Shown piece by piece: positions 43,889 to 57,400 of a DNA stretch of 64,000 bases. The stretch lies in NCBI RefSeq assembly GCF_050908995.1, contig NW_027484972.1, forward strand, positions 1-64,000, read 5' to 3'. The DNA is from Andrena cerasifolii. Taxonomy: Eukaryota > Arthropoda > Insecta > Hymenoptera > Andrenidae. A model generated the notes under the pieces. It did not search any database. It saw only the letters and a list, made by a program, of their open reading frames with translations, and was not told the origin of the DNA. The translations under genes and the position numbers were made by a program. The stretch's first letter is position 1. Every line of letters begins with the position of its first letter.

Positions 43889-46076
43889 TTAACGAAGAGA
43901 CGCAGAATTTTCGATCGCCTCTTGAAAGGCCTGCGCCTCTTAATTACAAGTTTAAGGCGATGCCTTTGAAGCTGAAATTTAGTATACCTCTATCCACTTC
44001 ATGTTCTCCTGATATATTGGCCAAAATCTGGCGAAAATTTTCAGACTGCACAGAATTGGGCTTTGTAACAGGAGAACATGCCGTCGAAAGAGATGGCACA
44101 AAGTAACGTCTCCGGAGAGCAAATCAAAGAGCGAGAAGTGGCGCAAGTGTTTCGAGACAGTGACTGTTTAACGAAGAGACGCAGAATTTTCGAACGCCTC
44201 TTGAAAGGCCTGCGCCTCTTAATTGCAACTTTAAGGCGATGCCTTTGAAGCTGAAATTTAGTATACCTCTTTCCACTTCATGTTCTCCTGATATATTGGC
44301 CAAAATCTGGCGAAAATTTTCCGAATGCACAAAATTGGGCTTTGTAACAGGAGAACATGCCGTCGATAGAGATGGCACAAAGTAACGTCTCCGGAGAGCA
44401 AATCAAGGAGCGGGAAGTGGCGCAGATGTTTCAAGACAGTGACTGTTTAACGAAGACACGCAGAATTTTCGACCGCCTCTTGAAAGGCCTGCGCCTCTTA
44501 ATTGCAACTTTAAGGCGGTGCCTTTGAAGCCGAAATTTAGTATACCTCTTTCCACTTCATGTTCTCCTGATATATTGGCCAAAATCTGGCGAAAATTTTC
44601 CGAATGCACAAAATTGGGCTTTCTAACAGAAGAACATGCCGTCGAAAGAGTTGGCACAAAGTAATGTCTCCGGAGAGCAAATCAAAAAGCGAGAAGTGGC
44701 GCAGATGTTTCGAGACAGTGACTGTTTCACGAAGAGACGCAGAATTTTCGAACGCCTCTTGATAGGCCTGCGCCTCTTAATTGCAAATTTAAGGCGATGC
44801 CTTTGAAGCTGAAATTTAGTATACCTCTTTCCACTTCACGTTCTCCTGATATATTGGCCAAAATCTGGCTAAAATTTTCCGAATGCACAAAATTGGGCTT
44901 TGTAACAGGAGAACATGCCGTCGATAGAGATGGCACAAAGTAACGTCTCCGGAGAGCAAATCAAAGAGCGAGAAGTGGCGCAGATGTTTCGAGACAGTGA
45001 CTGTTTAACGAAGACACGCAGAATTTTCGAACGCCTCTTGAAAGGCCTGCGCCTCTTAATTACAAGTTTAAGGCGATGCCTTTGAAGCTGAAATTTAGTA
45101 TACCTCTATCCACTTCATGTTCTCCTGATATATTGGCCAAAATCTGGCGAAAATTTTCAGAATGCACAGAATTGGGCTTTGTAACAGGAGAACATGCCGT
45201 CGAAAGAGATGGCACAAAGTAACGTCTCCGGAGAGCAAATCAAAGAGCGAGAAGTGGCGCAAGTGTTTCGAGACAGTGACTGTTTAACGAAGAGACGCAG
45301 AATTTTCGAACGCCGCTTGAAAGGCCTGCGCCTCTTAATTGCAACTTTAAGGCGATGCCTTTGAAGCTGAAATTTAGTATACCTCTTTCCACTTCATGTT
45401 CTCCTGATATATTGGCCAAAATCTGGCGAAAATTTTCCGAATGCACAAAATTGGGCTTTGTAACAGGAGAACATGCCGTCGATAGAGATGGCACAAAGTA
45501 ACGTCTCCGGAGAGCAAATCAAAGTGCGAGAAGTGGCGCGGATGTTTCGAGACAGTGACTGTTTAACGAAGAGTCGCACAATTTTCGAACGCCTCTTGAA
45601 AGGCCTGCGCCTCTGATTTGATACTTTTAAGCGATGCCTTTGAAGCTGAAATTTAGTATACCTCTTTCCACTTCATGTTCTCCTGATATATTTTCCAAAA
45701 TCTAGCGAAAATTTTCAGAATGCACAAAATTGGGCTTTGTAACAGGAGAACATGCCGTCCAAAGGGATGGCACAAAGTAACGTCTCCGGAGAGCAAATCA
45801 AAGAGCGCGATGTGGCGCAGATGTTTCGAGACAGTGACTGATTAACGAAGAGACGCAGAATTTTCGATCGCCTCTTGAAAGGCCTGCGCCTCTTAATTAC
45901 AAGTTTAAGGCGATGCCTTTGAAGCTGAAATTTAGTATACCTCTATCCACTTCATGTTCTCCTGATATATTGGCCAAAATCTGGCGAAAATTTTCAGAAT
46001 GCACAGAATTGGGCTTTGTAACAGGAGAACATGCCGTCGAAAGAGATGGCACAAAGTAACGTCTCCGGAGAGCAAA

Positions 46077-48866
46077 TCAAAGAGCGAGAAGTGGCGCAAG
46101 TGTTTCGAGACAGTGACTGTTTAACGAAGAGACGCAGAATTTTCGAACGCCTCTTGAAAGGCCTGCGCCTCTTAATTGCAACTTTAAAGCGATGCCTTTG
46201 AAGCTGAAATTTAGTATACCTCTTTCCACTTCATGTTCTCCTGATATATTGGCCAAAATCTGGCGAAAATTTTCCGAATGCACAAAATTGGGCTTTGTAA
46301 CAGGAGAACATGCCGTCGATAGAGATGGCACAAAGTAACGTCTCCGGAGAGCAAATCAAAGAGCGAGAAGTGGCGCAGATGTTTCGAGACAGTGACTGTT
46401 TAACGAAGACACGCAGAATTTTCGAACGCCTCTTGAAAGGCCTGCGCCTCTTAATTGCAACTTTAAGGCGATGCCTTTGAAGCTGAAATTTAGTATACCT
46501 CTTTCCACTTCATGTTCTCCTGATATATTGGCCAAAATCTGGCGAAAATTTCGAGAATACACAAAATTGGGCTTTGTAACAGGAGAACATGCCGTCGAAA
46601 CAGATGGAACAAAGTAATGTCTCCGGAGAGCAAATCAAAAAGCGAGAAGTGGCGCAGATGTTTCGAGACAGTGACTGTTTCACGAAGAGACGCAGAATTT
46701 TCGAACGCCTCTTGATAGGCCTGCGCCTCTTAATTGCAAATTTAAGGCGATGCCTTTGAAGCTGAAATTTAGTATACCTCTTTCCACTTCACGTTCTCCT
46801 GATATATTGGCCAAAATCTGGCTAAAATTTTCCGAATGCACAAAATTGGGCTTTGTAACAGGAGAACATGCCGTCGATAGAGATGGCACAAAGTAACGTC
46901 TCCGGAGAGCAAATCAAAGAGCGAGAAGTGGCGCAAGTGTTTCGAGACAGTGACTGTTTAATGAAGAGACGCAGAATTTTCGAACGCCTCTTGAAAGGCC
47001 TGCGCCTCTTAATTGCAACTTTAAGGCGATGCCTTTGAAGCTGAAATTTAGTATACCTCTTTCCACTTCATGTTCTCCTGATATATTGGCCAAAATCTGG
47101 CGAAAATTTTCCGAATGCACAAAATTGGGCTTTGTAACAGGAGAACATGCCGTCGATAGAGATGGCACAAAGTAACGTCTCCGGAGAGCAAATCAAAGAG
47201 CGAGAAGTGGCGCAGATGTTTCGAGACAGTGACTGTTTAACGAAGACACGCAGAATTTTCGAACGCCTCTTGAAAGGCCTGCGCCTCTTAATTGCAACTT
47301 TAAAGCGATGCCTTTGAAGCTGAAATTTAGTATACCTCTTTCCACTTCATGTTCTCCTGATATATTGGCCAAAATCTGGCGAAAATTTTCCGAATGCACA
47401 AAATTGGGCTTTGTAACAGGAGAACATGCCGTCGATAGAGATGGCACAAAGTAACGTCTCCGGAGAGCAAATCAAAGAGCGAGAAGTGGCGCAGATGTTT
47501 CGAGACAGTGACTGTTTAACGAAGACACGCAGAATTTTCGAACGCCTCTTGAAAGGCCTGCGCCTCTTAATTGCAACTTTAAGGCGATGCCTTTGAAGCT
47601 GAAATTTAGTATACCTCTTTCCACTTCATGTTCTCCTGATATATTGGCCAAAATCTGGCGAAAATTTCGAGAATACACAAAATTGGGCTTTGTAACAGGA
47701 GAACATGCCGTCGAAACAGATGGAACAAAGTAATGTCTCCGGAGAGCAAATCAAAAAGCGAGAAGTGGCGCAGATGTTTCGAGACAGTGACTGTTTCACG
47801 AAGAGACGCAGAATTTTCGAACGCCTCTTGATAGGCCTGCGCCTCTTAATTGCAAATTTAAGGCGATGCCTTTGAAGCTGAAATTTAGTATACCTCTTTC
47901 CACTTCACGTTCTCCTGATATATTGGCCAAAATCTGGCTAAAATTTTCCGAATGCACAAAATTGGGCTTTGTAACAGGAGAACATGCCGTCGATAGAGAT
48001 GGCACAAAGTAACGTCTCCGGAGAGCAAATCAAAGAGCGAGAAGTGGCGCAAGTGTTTCGAGACAGTGACTGTTTAATGAAGAGACGCAGAATTTTCGAA
48101 CGCCTCTTGAAAGGCCTGCGCCTCTTAATTGCAACTTTAAGGCGATGCCTTTGAAGCTGAAATTTAGTATACCTCTTTCCACTTCATGTTCTCCTGATAT
48201 ATTGGCCAAAATCTGGCGAAAATTTTCCGAATGCACAAAATTGGGCTTTGTAACAGGAGAACATGCCGTCGATAGAGATGGCACAAAGTAACGTCTCCGG
48301 AGAGCAAATCAAAGAGCGAGAAGTGGCGCAGATGTTTCGAGACAGTGACTGTTTAACGAAGACACGCAGAATTTTCGAACGCCTCTTGAAAGGCCTGCGC
48401 CTCTTAATTGCAACTTTAAGGCGATGCCTTTGAAGCTGAAATTTAGTATACCTCTTTCCACTTCATGTTCTCCTGATATATTGGCCAAAATCTGGCGAAA
48501 ATTTCGAGAATACACAAAATTGGGCTTTGTAACAGGAGAACATGCCGTCGAAACAGATGGAACAAAGTAATGTCTCCGGAGAGCAAATCAAAAAGCGAGA
48601 AGTGGCGCAGATGTTTCGAGACAGTGACTGTTTCACGAAGAGACGCAGAATTTTCGAACGCCTCTTGATAGGCCTGCGCCTCTTAATTGCAAATTTAAGG
48701 CGATGCCTTTGAAGCTGAAATTTAGTATACCTCTTTCCACTTCACGTTCTCCTGATATATTGGCCAAAATCTGGCTAAAATTTTCCGAATGCACAAAATT
48801 GGGCTTTGTAACAGGAGAACATGCCGTCGATAGAGATGGCACAAAGTAACGTCTCCGGAGAGCAAA
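46077..48866. repeat. 3-mer (837 bp) and 4-mer (1116 bp) higher-order units
   Basis: The series is V24-type, then a T34 monomer with the TTTCGAGAATACAC spacer, then an F31 monomer with TTGATAGGC and CACGTTCTCC. It occurs at 46077, 46914 (expanded to four by one extra T34 monomer at 47193) and 48030. The same 3-4-3 pattern reappears in the copy at 56400-59189. An isolated trimer lies at 54447. Confidence 0.75.
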
Positions 48867-49424
48867 TCAAAGAGCGAGAAGTGGCGCAAGTGTTTCGAGA
48901 CAGTGACTGTTTAACGAAGAGACGCAGAATTTTCGAACGCCTCTTGAAAGGCCTGCGCCTCTTAATTGCAACTTTAAGGCGATGCCTTTGAAGCTGAAAT
49001 TTAGTATACCTCTTTCCACTTCATGTTCTCCTGATATATTGGCCAAAATCTGGCGAAAATTTTCCGAATGCACAAAATTGGGCTTTGTAACAGGAGAACA
49101 TGCCGTCGATAGAGATGGCACAAAGTAACGTCTCCGGAGAGCAAATCAAAGAGCGGGAAGTGGCGCAGATGTTTCAAGACAGTGACTGTTTAACGAAGAC
49201 ACGCAGAATTTTCGAACGCCTCTTGAAAGGCCTGCGCCTCTTAATTGCAACTTTAAGGCGGTGCCTTTGAAGCCGAAATTTAGTATACCTCTTTCCACTT
49301 CATGTTCTCCTGATATATTGGCCAAAATCTGGCGAAAATTTTCCGAATGCACACAATTGGGCTTTGTAACAGAAGAACATACCGTCGAAAGAGATGGCAC
49401 AAAGTAACGTCTCCGGAGAGCAAA

Positions 49425-50494
49425 TCAAAGAGCGAGATGTGGCGCAGATGTTTCGAGACAGTGACTGTTTAACGAAGAAACGCAGAATTTTCGAACGACT
49501 CTTGAAAGGCCTGCGCCTCTTATTTGCAACTTTAAGGCGATGCCTTTGAAGCTGAAATTTAGTATACCTCTTTCCACTTCATTTTCTCCTGATATATTGG
49601 CCAAAATCTGGCGAAAATATCGAGAATACACAAAATTGAGCTTTGTAACAGGAGAACATGCCGTCGAAAGAGATGGAACAAAGTAATGTCTCCGGAGAGC
49701 AAATCAATGAGCGAGAAGTGGCGCAGATGTTTCGAGACAGTGACTGTTTAACGAAGAGTCGCACAATTTTCGAACGCCTTTTGAAAGGCCTGCGCCTCTG
49801 ATTTGATACTTTTAAGCGATGCCTTTGAAGCTGAAATTTAGTATACCTCTTTCCACTTCATGTTCTCCTGATATATTTTCCAAAATCTAGCGAAAATTTT
49901 CAGAATGCACAAAATTGGGCTTTGTAACAGGAGAACATGCCGTCCAAAGGGATGGCACAAAGTAACGTCTCCGGAGAGCAAATCAAAGAGCGCGATGTGG
50001 CGCAGATGTTTCGAGACAGTGACTGATTAACGAAGAGACGCAGACTTTTCGAACGACTCTTGAAAGGCCTGCGCCTCTTATTTGCAACTTTAAGGCGATG
50101 CCTTTGAAGCTGAAATTTAGTATACCTCTTTCCACTTCATTTTCTCCTGATATATTGGCCAAAATCTGGCGAAAATATCGAGAATACACAAAATTGAGCT
50201 TTGTAACAGGAGAACATGCCGTCGAAAGAGATGGAACAAAGTAATGTCTCCGGAGAGCAAATCAATGAGCGAGAAGTGGCGCAGATGTTTCGAGACAGTG
50301 ACTGTTTAACGAAGAGTCGCACAATTTTCGAACGCCTTTTGAAAGGCCTGCGCCTCTGATTTGATACTTTTAAGCGATGCCTTTGAAGCTGAAATTTAGT
50401 ATACCTCTTTCCACTTCATGTTCTCCTGATATATTGGCCAAAATCTGGCGAAAATTTTCCGAATGCACAAAATTGGGCTTTGTAACAGGAGAAC
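49425..50494. repeat. 558-bp dimer unit in tandem
   Basis: K34-type half with TATCGAG spacer followed by an AATGAGCGAG/AGTCGCACA monomer, repeated at 558-bp spacing (49425 and 49983). The first monomer of copy 2 begins with the codon-30 stop type and switches to the K34-type half. The arrangement is repeated at 59748 and 60306, and again at 63375. Confidence 0.6.
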
Positions 50495-50540
50495 ATGCCG
50501 TCGAAAGAGATGGCACAAAGTAACGTCTCCGGAGAGCAAA

Positions 50541-51400
50541 TCAAAGAGCGAGAAGTGGCGCAAGTGTTTCGAGACAGTGACTGTTTAACGAAGAGACGCA
50601 GAATTTTCGAACGCCTCTTGAAAGGCCTGCGCCTCTTAATTGCAACTTTAAGGCGATGCCTTTGAAGCTGAAATTTAGTATACCTCTTTCCACTTCATGT
50701 TCTCCTGATATATTGGCCAAAATCTGGCGAAAATTTTCCGAATGCACAAAATTGGGCTTTGTAACAGGAGAACATGCCGTCGATAGAGATGGCACAAAGT
50801 AACGTCTCCGGAGAGCAAATCAAAGTGCGAGAAGTGGCGCGGATGTTTCGAGACAGTGACTGTTTAACGAAGAGTCGCACAATTTTCGAACGCCTCTTGA
50901 AAGGCCTGCGCCTCTGATTTGATACTTTTAAGCGATGCCTTTGAAGCTGAAATTTAGTATACCTCTTTCCACTTCATGTTCTCCTGATATATTTTCCAAA
51001 ATCTAGCGAAAATTTTCAGAATGCACAAAATTGGGCTTTGTAACAGGAGAACATGCCGTCCAAAGGGATGGCACAAAGTAACGTCTCCGGAGAGCAAATC
51101 AAAGAGCGCGATGTGGCGCAGATGTTTCGAGACAGTGACTGATTAACGAAGAGACGCAGAATTTTCGATCGCCTCTTGAAAGGCCTGCGCCTCTTAATTA
51201 CAAGTTTAAGGCGATGCCTTTGAAGCTGAAATTTAGTATACCTCTATCCACTTCATGTTCTCCTGATATATTGGCCAAAATCTGGCGAAAATTTTCAGAA
51301 TGCACAGAATTGGGCTTTGTAACAGGAGAACATGCCGTCGAAAGAGATGGCACAAAGTAACGTCTCCGGAGAGCAAATCAAAGAGCGAGAAGTGGCGCAA
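50541..51400. repeat. Recurring stop-dimer cassette with flanks
   Basis: The order V24-type, codon-48 stop, codon-30 stop, then TTAATTACAAG with CTCTATCC spacer occurs at about 43287, 45240, 50541, 53610 and 55563. Steps between these are 7, 19, 11 and 7 monomers. Minor marks differ (GCGCGGATG in some, CGCCGCTTG in 45240 and 55563), so the cassettes can be ordered by descent. Confidence 0.65.
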
Positions 51401-54400
51401 GTGTTTCGAGACAGTGACTGTTTCACGAAGAGACGCAGAATTTTCGAACGCCTCTTGAAAGGCCTGCGCCTCTTAATTGCAAATTTAAGGCGATGCCTTT
51501 GAAGCTGAAATTTAGTATACCTCTTTCCACTTCATGTTCTCCTGATATATTGGCCAAAATCTGGCGAAAATTTTCAGAATGCACAGAATTGGGCTTTGTA
51601 ACAGGAGAACATGCCGTCGAAAGAGATGGCACAAAGTAACGTCTCCGGAGAGCAAATCAAAGAGCGAGAAGTGGCGCAAGTGTTTCGAGACAGTGACTGT
51701 TTCACGAAGAGACGCAGAATTTTCGAACGCCTCTTGAAAGGCCTGCGCCTCTTAATTGCAACTTTAAGGCGATGCCTTTGAAGCTGAAATTTAGTATACC
51801 TCTTTCCACTTCATGTTCTCCTGATATATTGGCCAAAATCTGGCGAAAATTTTCCGAATGCACAAAATTGGGCTTTGTAACAGGAGAACATGCCGTCGAT
51901 AGAGATGGCACAAAGTAACGTCTCCGGAGAGCAAATCAAAGAGCGGGAAGTGGCGCAGATGTTTCAAGACAGTGACTGTTTAACGAAGACACGCAGAATT
52001 TTCGAACGCCTCTTGAAAGGCCTGCGCCTCTTAATTGCAACTTTAAGGCGGTGCCTTTGAAGCCGAAATTTAGTATACCTCTTTCCACTTCATGTTCTCC
52101 TGATATATTGGCCAAAATCTGGCGAAAATTTTCCGAATGCACAAAATTGGGCTTTGTAACAGAAGAACATACCGTCGAAAGAGATGGCACAAAGTAACGT
52201 CTCCGGAGAGCAAATCAAAGAGCGAGATGTGGCGCAGATGTTTCGAGACAGTGACTGTTTAACGAAGAAACGCAGAATTTTCGAACGACTCTTGAAAGGC
52301 CTGCGCCTCTTATTTGCAACTTTAAGGCGATGCCTTTGAAGCTGAAATTTAGTATACCTCTTTCCACTTCATTTTCTCCTGATATTTTGGCCAAAATCTG
52401 GCGAAAATATCGAGAATACACAAAATTGAGCTTTGTAACAGGAGAACATGCCGTCGAAAGAGATGGAACAAAGTAATGTCTCCGGAGAGCAAATCAAAGA
52501 GCGAGAAGTGGCGCAAGTGTTTCGAGACAGTGACTGTTTAACGAAGAGACGCAGAATTTTCGAACGCCTCTTGAAAGGCCTGCGCCTCTTAATTGCAACT
52601 TTAAGGCGATGCCTTTGAAGCTGAAATTTAGTATACCTCTTTCCACTTCATGTTCTCCTGATATAATGGCCAAAATCTGGCGAAAATTTTCAGAATGCAC
52701 AAAATTGGGCTTTGTAACAGGAGAACATGCCGTCCAAAGGGATGGCACAAAGTAACGTCTCCGGAGAGCAAATCAAAGAGCGCGATGTGGCGCAGATGTT
52801 TCGAGACAGTGACTGATTAACGAAGAGACGCAGACTTTTCGATCGCCTCTTGAAAGGCCTGCGCCTCTTAATTACAAGTTTAAGGCGATGCCTTTGAAGC
52901 TGAAATTTAGTATACCTCTATCCACTTCATGTTCTCCTGATATATTGGCCAAAATCTGGCGAAAATTTACAGAATGCACAGAATTGGGCTTTGTAACAGG
53001 AGAACATGCCGTCGAAAGAGATGGCACAAAGTAACGTCTCCGGAGAGCAAATCAAAGAGCGAGAAGTGGCGCAAGTGTTTCGAGACAGTGACTGTTTAAC
53101 GAAGAGACGCAGAATTTTCGAACGCCTCTTGAAAGGCCTGCGCCTCTTAATTGCAACTTTAAGGCTATGCCTTTGAAGCTGAAATTTAGTATACCTCTTT
53201 CCACTTCATGTTCTCCTGATATAATGGCCAAAATCTGGCGAAAATTTTCCGAATGCACAAAATTGGGCTTTGTAACAGGAGAACATGCCGTCGATAGAGA
53301 TGGCACAAAGTAACGTCTCCGGAGAGCAAATCAAAGAGCGAGAAGTGGCGCAGATGTTTCGAGACAGTGACTGTTTAACGAAGACACGCAGAATTTTCGA
53401 ACGCCTCTTGAAAGGCCTGCGCCTCTTAATTACAAGTTTAAGGCGATGCCTTTGAAGCTGAAATTTAGTATACCTCTATCCACTTCATGTTCTCCTGATA
53501 TATTGGCCAAAATCTGGCGAAAATTTTCAGAATGCACAGAATTGGGCTTTGTAACAGGAGAACATGCCGTCGAAAGAGATGGCACAAAGTAACGTCTCCG
53601 GAGAGCAAATCAAAGAGCGAGAAGTGGCGCAAGTGTTTCGAGACAGTGACTGTTTAACGAAGAGACGCAGAATTTTCGAACGCCTCTTGAAAGGCCTGCG
53701 CCTCTTAATTGCAACTTTAAGGCGATGCCTTTGAAGCTGAAATTTAGTATACCTCTTTCCACTTCATGTTCTCCTGATATATTGGCCAAAATCTGGCGAA
53801 AATTTTCCGAATGCACAAAATTGGGCTTTGTAACAGGAGAACATGCCGTCGATAGAGATGGCACAAAGTAACGTCTCCGGAGAGCAAATCAAAGTGCGAG
53901 AAGTGGCGCAGATGTTTCGAGACAGTGACTGTTTAACGAAGAGTCGCACAATTTTCGAACGCCTCTTGAAAGGCCTGCGCCTCTGATTTGATACTTTTAA
54001 GCGATGCCTTTGAAGCTGAAATTTAGTATACCTCTTTCCACTTCATGTTCTCCTGATATATTTTCCAAAATCTAGCGAAAATTTTCAGAATGCACAAAAT
54101 TGGGCTTTGTAACAGGAGAACATGCCGTCCAAAGGGATGGCACAAAGTAACGTCTCCGGAGAGCAAATCAAAGAGCGCGATGTGGCGCAGATGTTTCGAG
54201 ACAGTGACTGATTAACGAAGAGACGCAGAATTTTCGATCGCCTCTTGAAAGGCCTGCGCCTCTTAATTACAAGTTTAAGGCGATGCCTTTGAAGCTGAAA
54301 TTTAGTATACCTCTATCCACTTCATGTTCTCCTGATATATTGGCCAAAATCTGGCGAAAATTTTCAGAATGCACAGAATTGGGCTTTGTAACAGGAGAAC

Positions 54401-57400
54401 ATGCCGTCGAAAGGGATGGCACAAAGTAACGTCTCCGGAGAGCAAATCAAAGAGCGAGAAGTGGCGCAAGTGTATCGAGACAGTGACTGTTTAACGAAGA
54501 GACGCAGAATTTTCGAACGCCTCTTGAAAGGCCTGCGCCTCTTAATTGCAACTTTAAAGCGATGCCTTTGAAGCTGAAATTTAGTATACCTCTTTCCACT
54601 TCATGTTCTCCTGATATATTGGCCAAAATCTGGCGAAAATTTTCCGAATGCACAAAATTGGGCTTTGTAACAGGAGAACATGCCGTCGATAGAGATGGCA
54701 CAAAGTAACGTCTCCGGAGAGCAAATCAAAGAGCGAGAAGTGGCGCAGATGTTTCGAGACAGTGACTGTTTAACGAAGACACGCAGAATTTTCGAACGCC
54801 TCTTGAAAGGCCTGCGCCTCTTAATTGCAACTTTAAGGCGATGCCTTTGAAGCTGAAATTTAGTATACCTCTTTCCACTTCATGTTCTCCTGATATATTG
54901 GCCAAAATCTGGCGAAAATTTCGAGAATACACAAAATTGGGCTTTGTAACAGGAGAACATGCCGTCGAAACAGATGGAACAAAGTAATGTCTCCGGAGAG
55001 CAAATCAAAAAGCGAGAAGTGGCGCAGATGTTTCGAGACAGTGACTGTTTCACGAAGAGACGCAGAATTTTCGAACGCCTCTTGATAGGCCTGCGCCTCT
55101 TAATTGCAAATTTAAGGCGATGCCTTTGAAGCTGAAATTTAGTATACCTCTTTCCACTTCACGTTCTCCTGATATATTGGCCAAAATCTGGCTAAAATTT
55201 TCCGAATGCACAAAATTGGGCTTTGTAACAGGAGAACATGCCGTCGATAGAGATGGCACAAAGTAACGTCTCCGGAGAGCAAATCAAAGAGCGAGAAGTG
55301 GCGCAGATGTTTCGAGACAGTGACTGTTTAACGAAGACACGCAGAATTTTCGAACGCCTCTTGAAAGGCCTGCGCCTCTTAATTACAAGTTTAAGGCGAT
55401 GCCTTTGAAGCTGAAATTTAGTATACCTCTATCCACTTCATGTTCTCCTGATATATTGGCCAAAATCTGGCGAAAATTTTCAGAATGCACAGAATTGGGC
55501 TTTGTAACAGGAGAACATGCCGTCGAAAGAGATGGCACAAAGTAACGTCTCCGGAGAGCAAATCAAAGAGCGAGAAGTGGCGCAAGTGTTTCGAGACAGT
55601 GACTGTTTAACGAAGAGACGCAGAATTTTCGAACGCCGCTTGAAAGGCCTGCGCCTCTTAATTGCAACTTTAAGGCGATGCCTTTGAAGCTGAAATTTAG
55701 TATACCTCTTTCCACTTCATGTTCTCCTGATATATTGGCCAAAATCTGGCGAAAATTTTCCGAATGCACAAAATTGGGCTTTGTAACAGGAGAACATGCC
55801 GTCGATAGAGATGGCACAAAGTAACGTCTCCGGAGAGCAAATCAAAGTGCGAGAAGTGGCGCGGATGTTTCGAGACAGTGACTGTTTAACGAAGAGTCGC
55901 ACAATTTTCGAACGCCTCTTGAAAGGCCTGCGCCTCTGATTTGATACTTTTAAGCGATGCCTTTGAAGCTGAAATTTAGTATACCTCTTTCCACTTCATG
56001 TTCTCCTGATATATTTTCCAAAATCTAGCGAAAATTTTCAGAATGCACAAAATTGGGCTTTGTAACAGGAGAACATGCCGTCCAAAGGGATGGCACAAAG
56101 TAACGTCTCCGGAGAGCAAATCAAAGAGCGCGATGTGGCGCAGATGTTTCGAGACAGTGACTGATTAACGAAGAGACGCAGAATTTTCGATCGCCTCTTG
56201 AAAGGCCTGCGCCTCTTAATTACAAGTTTAAGGCGATGCCTTTGAAGCTGAAATTTAGTATACCTCTATCCACTTCATGTTCTCCTGATATATTGGCCAA
56301 AATCTGGCGAAAATTTTCAGAATGCACAGAATTGGGCTTTGTAACAGGAGAACATGCCGTCGAAAGAGATGGCACAAAGTAACGTCTCCGGAGAGCAAAT
56401 CAAAGAGCGAGAAGTGGCGCAAGTGTTTCGAGACAGTGACTGTTTAACGAAGAGACGCAGAATTTTCGAACGCCTCTTGAAAGGCCTGCGCCTCTTAATT
56501 GCAACTTTAAAGCGATGCCTTTGAAGCTGAAATTTAGTATACCTCTTTCCACTTCATGTTCTCCTGATATATTGGCCAAAATCTGGCGAAAATTTTCCGA
56601 ATGCACAAAATTGGGCTTTGTAACAGGAGAACATGCCGTCGATAGAGATGGCACAAAGTAACGTCTCCGGAGAGCAAATCAAAGAGCGAGAAGTGGCGCA
56701 GATGTTTCGAGACAGTGACTGTTTAACGAAGACACGCAGAATTTTCGAACGCCTCTTGAAAGGCCTGCGCCTCTTAATTGCAACTTTAAGGCGATGCCTT
56801 TGAAGCTGAAATTTAGTATACCTCTTTCCACTTCATGTTCTCCTGATATATTGGCCAAAATCTGGCGAAAATTTCGAGAATACACAAAATTGGGCTTTGT
56901 AACAGGAGAACATGCCGTCGAAACAGATGGAACAAAGTAATGTCTCCGGAGAGCAAATCAAAAAGCGAGAAGTGGCGCAGATGTTTCGAGACAGTGACTG
57001 TTTCACGAAGAGACGCAGAATTTTCGAACGCCTCTTGATAGGCCTGCGCCTCTTAATTGCAAATTTAAGGCGATGCCTTTGAAGCTGAAATTTAGTATAC
57101 CTCTTTCCACTTCACGTTCTCCTGATATATTGGCCAAAATCTGGCTAAAATTTTCCGAATGCACAAAATTGGGCTTTGTAACAGGAGAACATGCCGTCGA
57201 TAGAGATGGCACAAAGTAACGTCTCCGGAGAGCAAATCAAAGAGCGAGAAGTGGCGCAAGTGTTTCGAGACAGTGACTGTTTAATGAAGAGACGCAGAAT
57301 TTTCGAACGCCTCTTGAAAGGCCTGCGCCTCTTAATTGCAACTTTAAGGCGATGCCTTTGAAGCTGAAATTTAGTATACCTCTTTCCACTTCATGTTCTC

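Larger units (their letters stand above)
44664..50503. repeat. 21-monomer block copied to about 54987-60826 (shift 10,323 bp)
   Basis: The shift is exactly 37 monomers. Monomer order and private marks agree throughout: CGCCGCTTG (about 45313 and 55636), TTTAAAGCG (46186 and 56509; 47304 and 57627), TTTAATGAAG (46957 and 57280; 48073 and 58396), and GCACACAATTG (49350 and 59673). I found no difference in the stretches compared. Similarity extends left of 44664 to about 43.2 kb (53.6 kb) with a few differences and one exchanged monomer. Confidence 0.8.
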
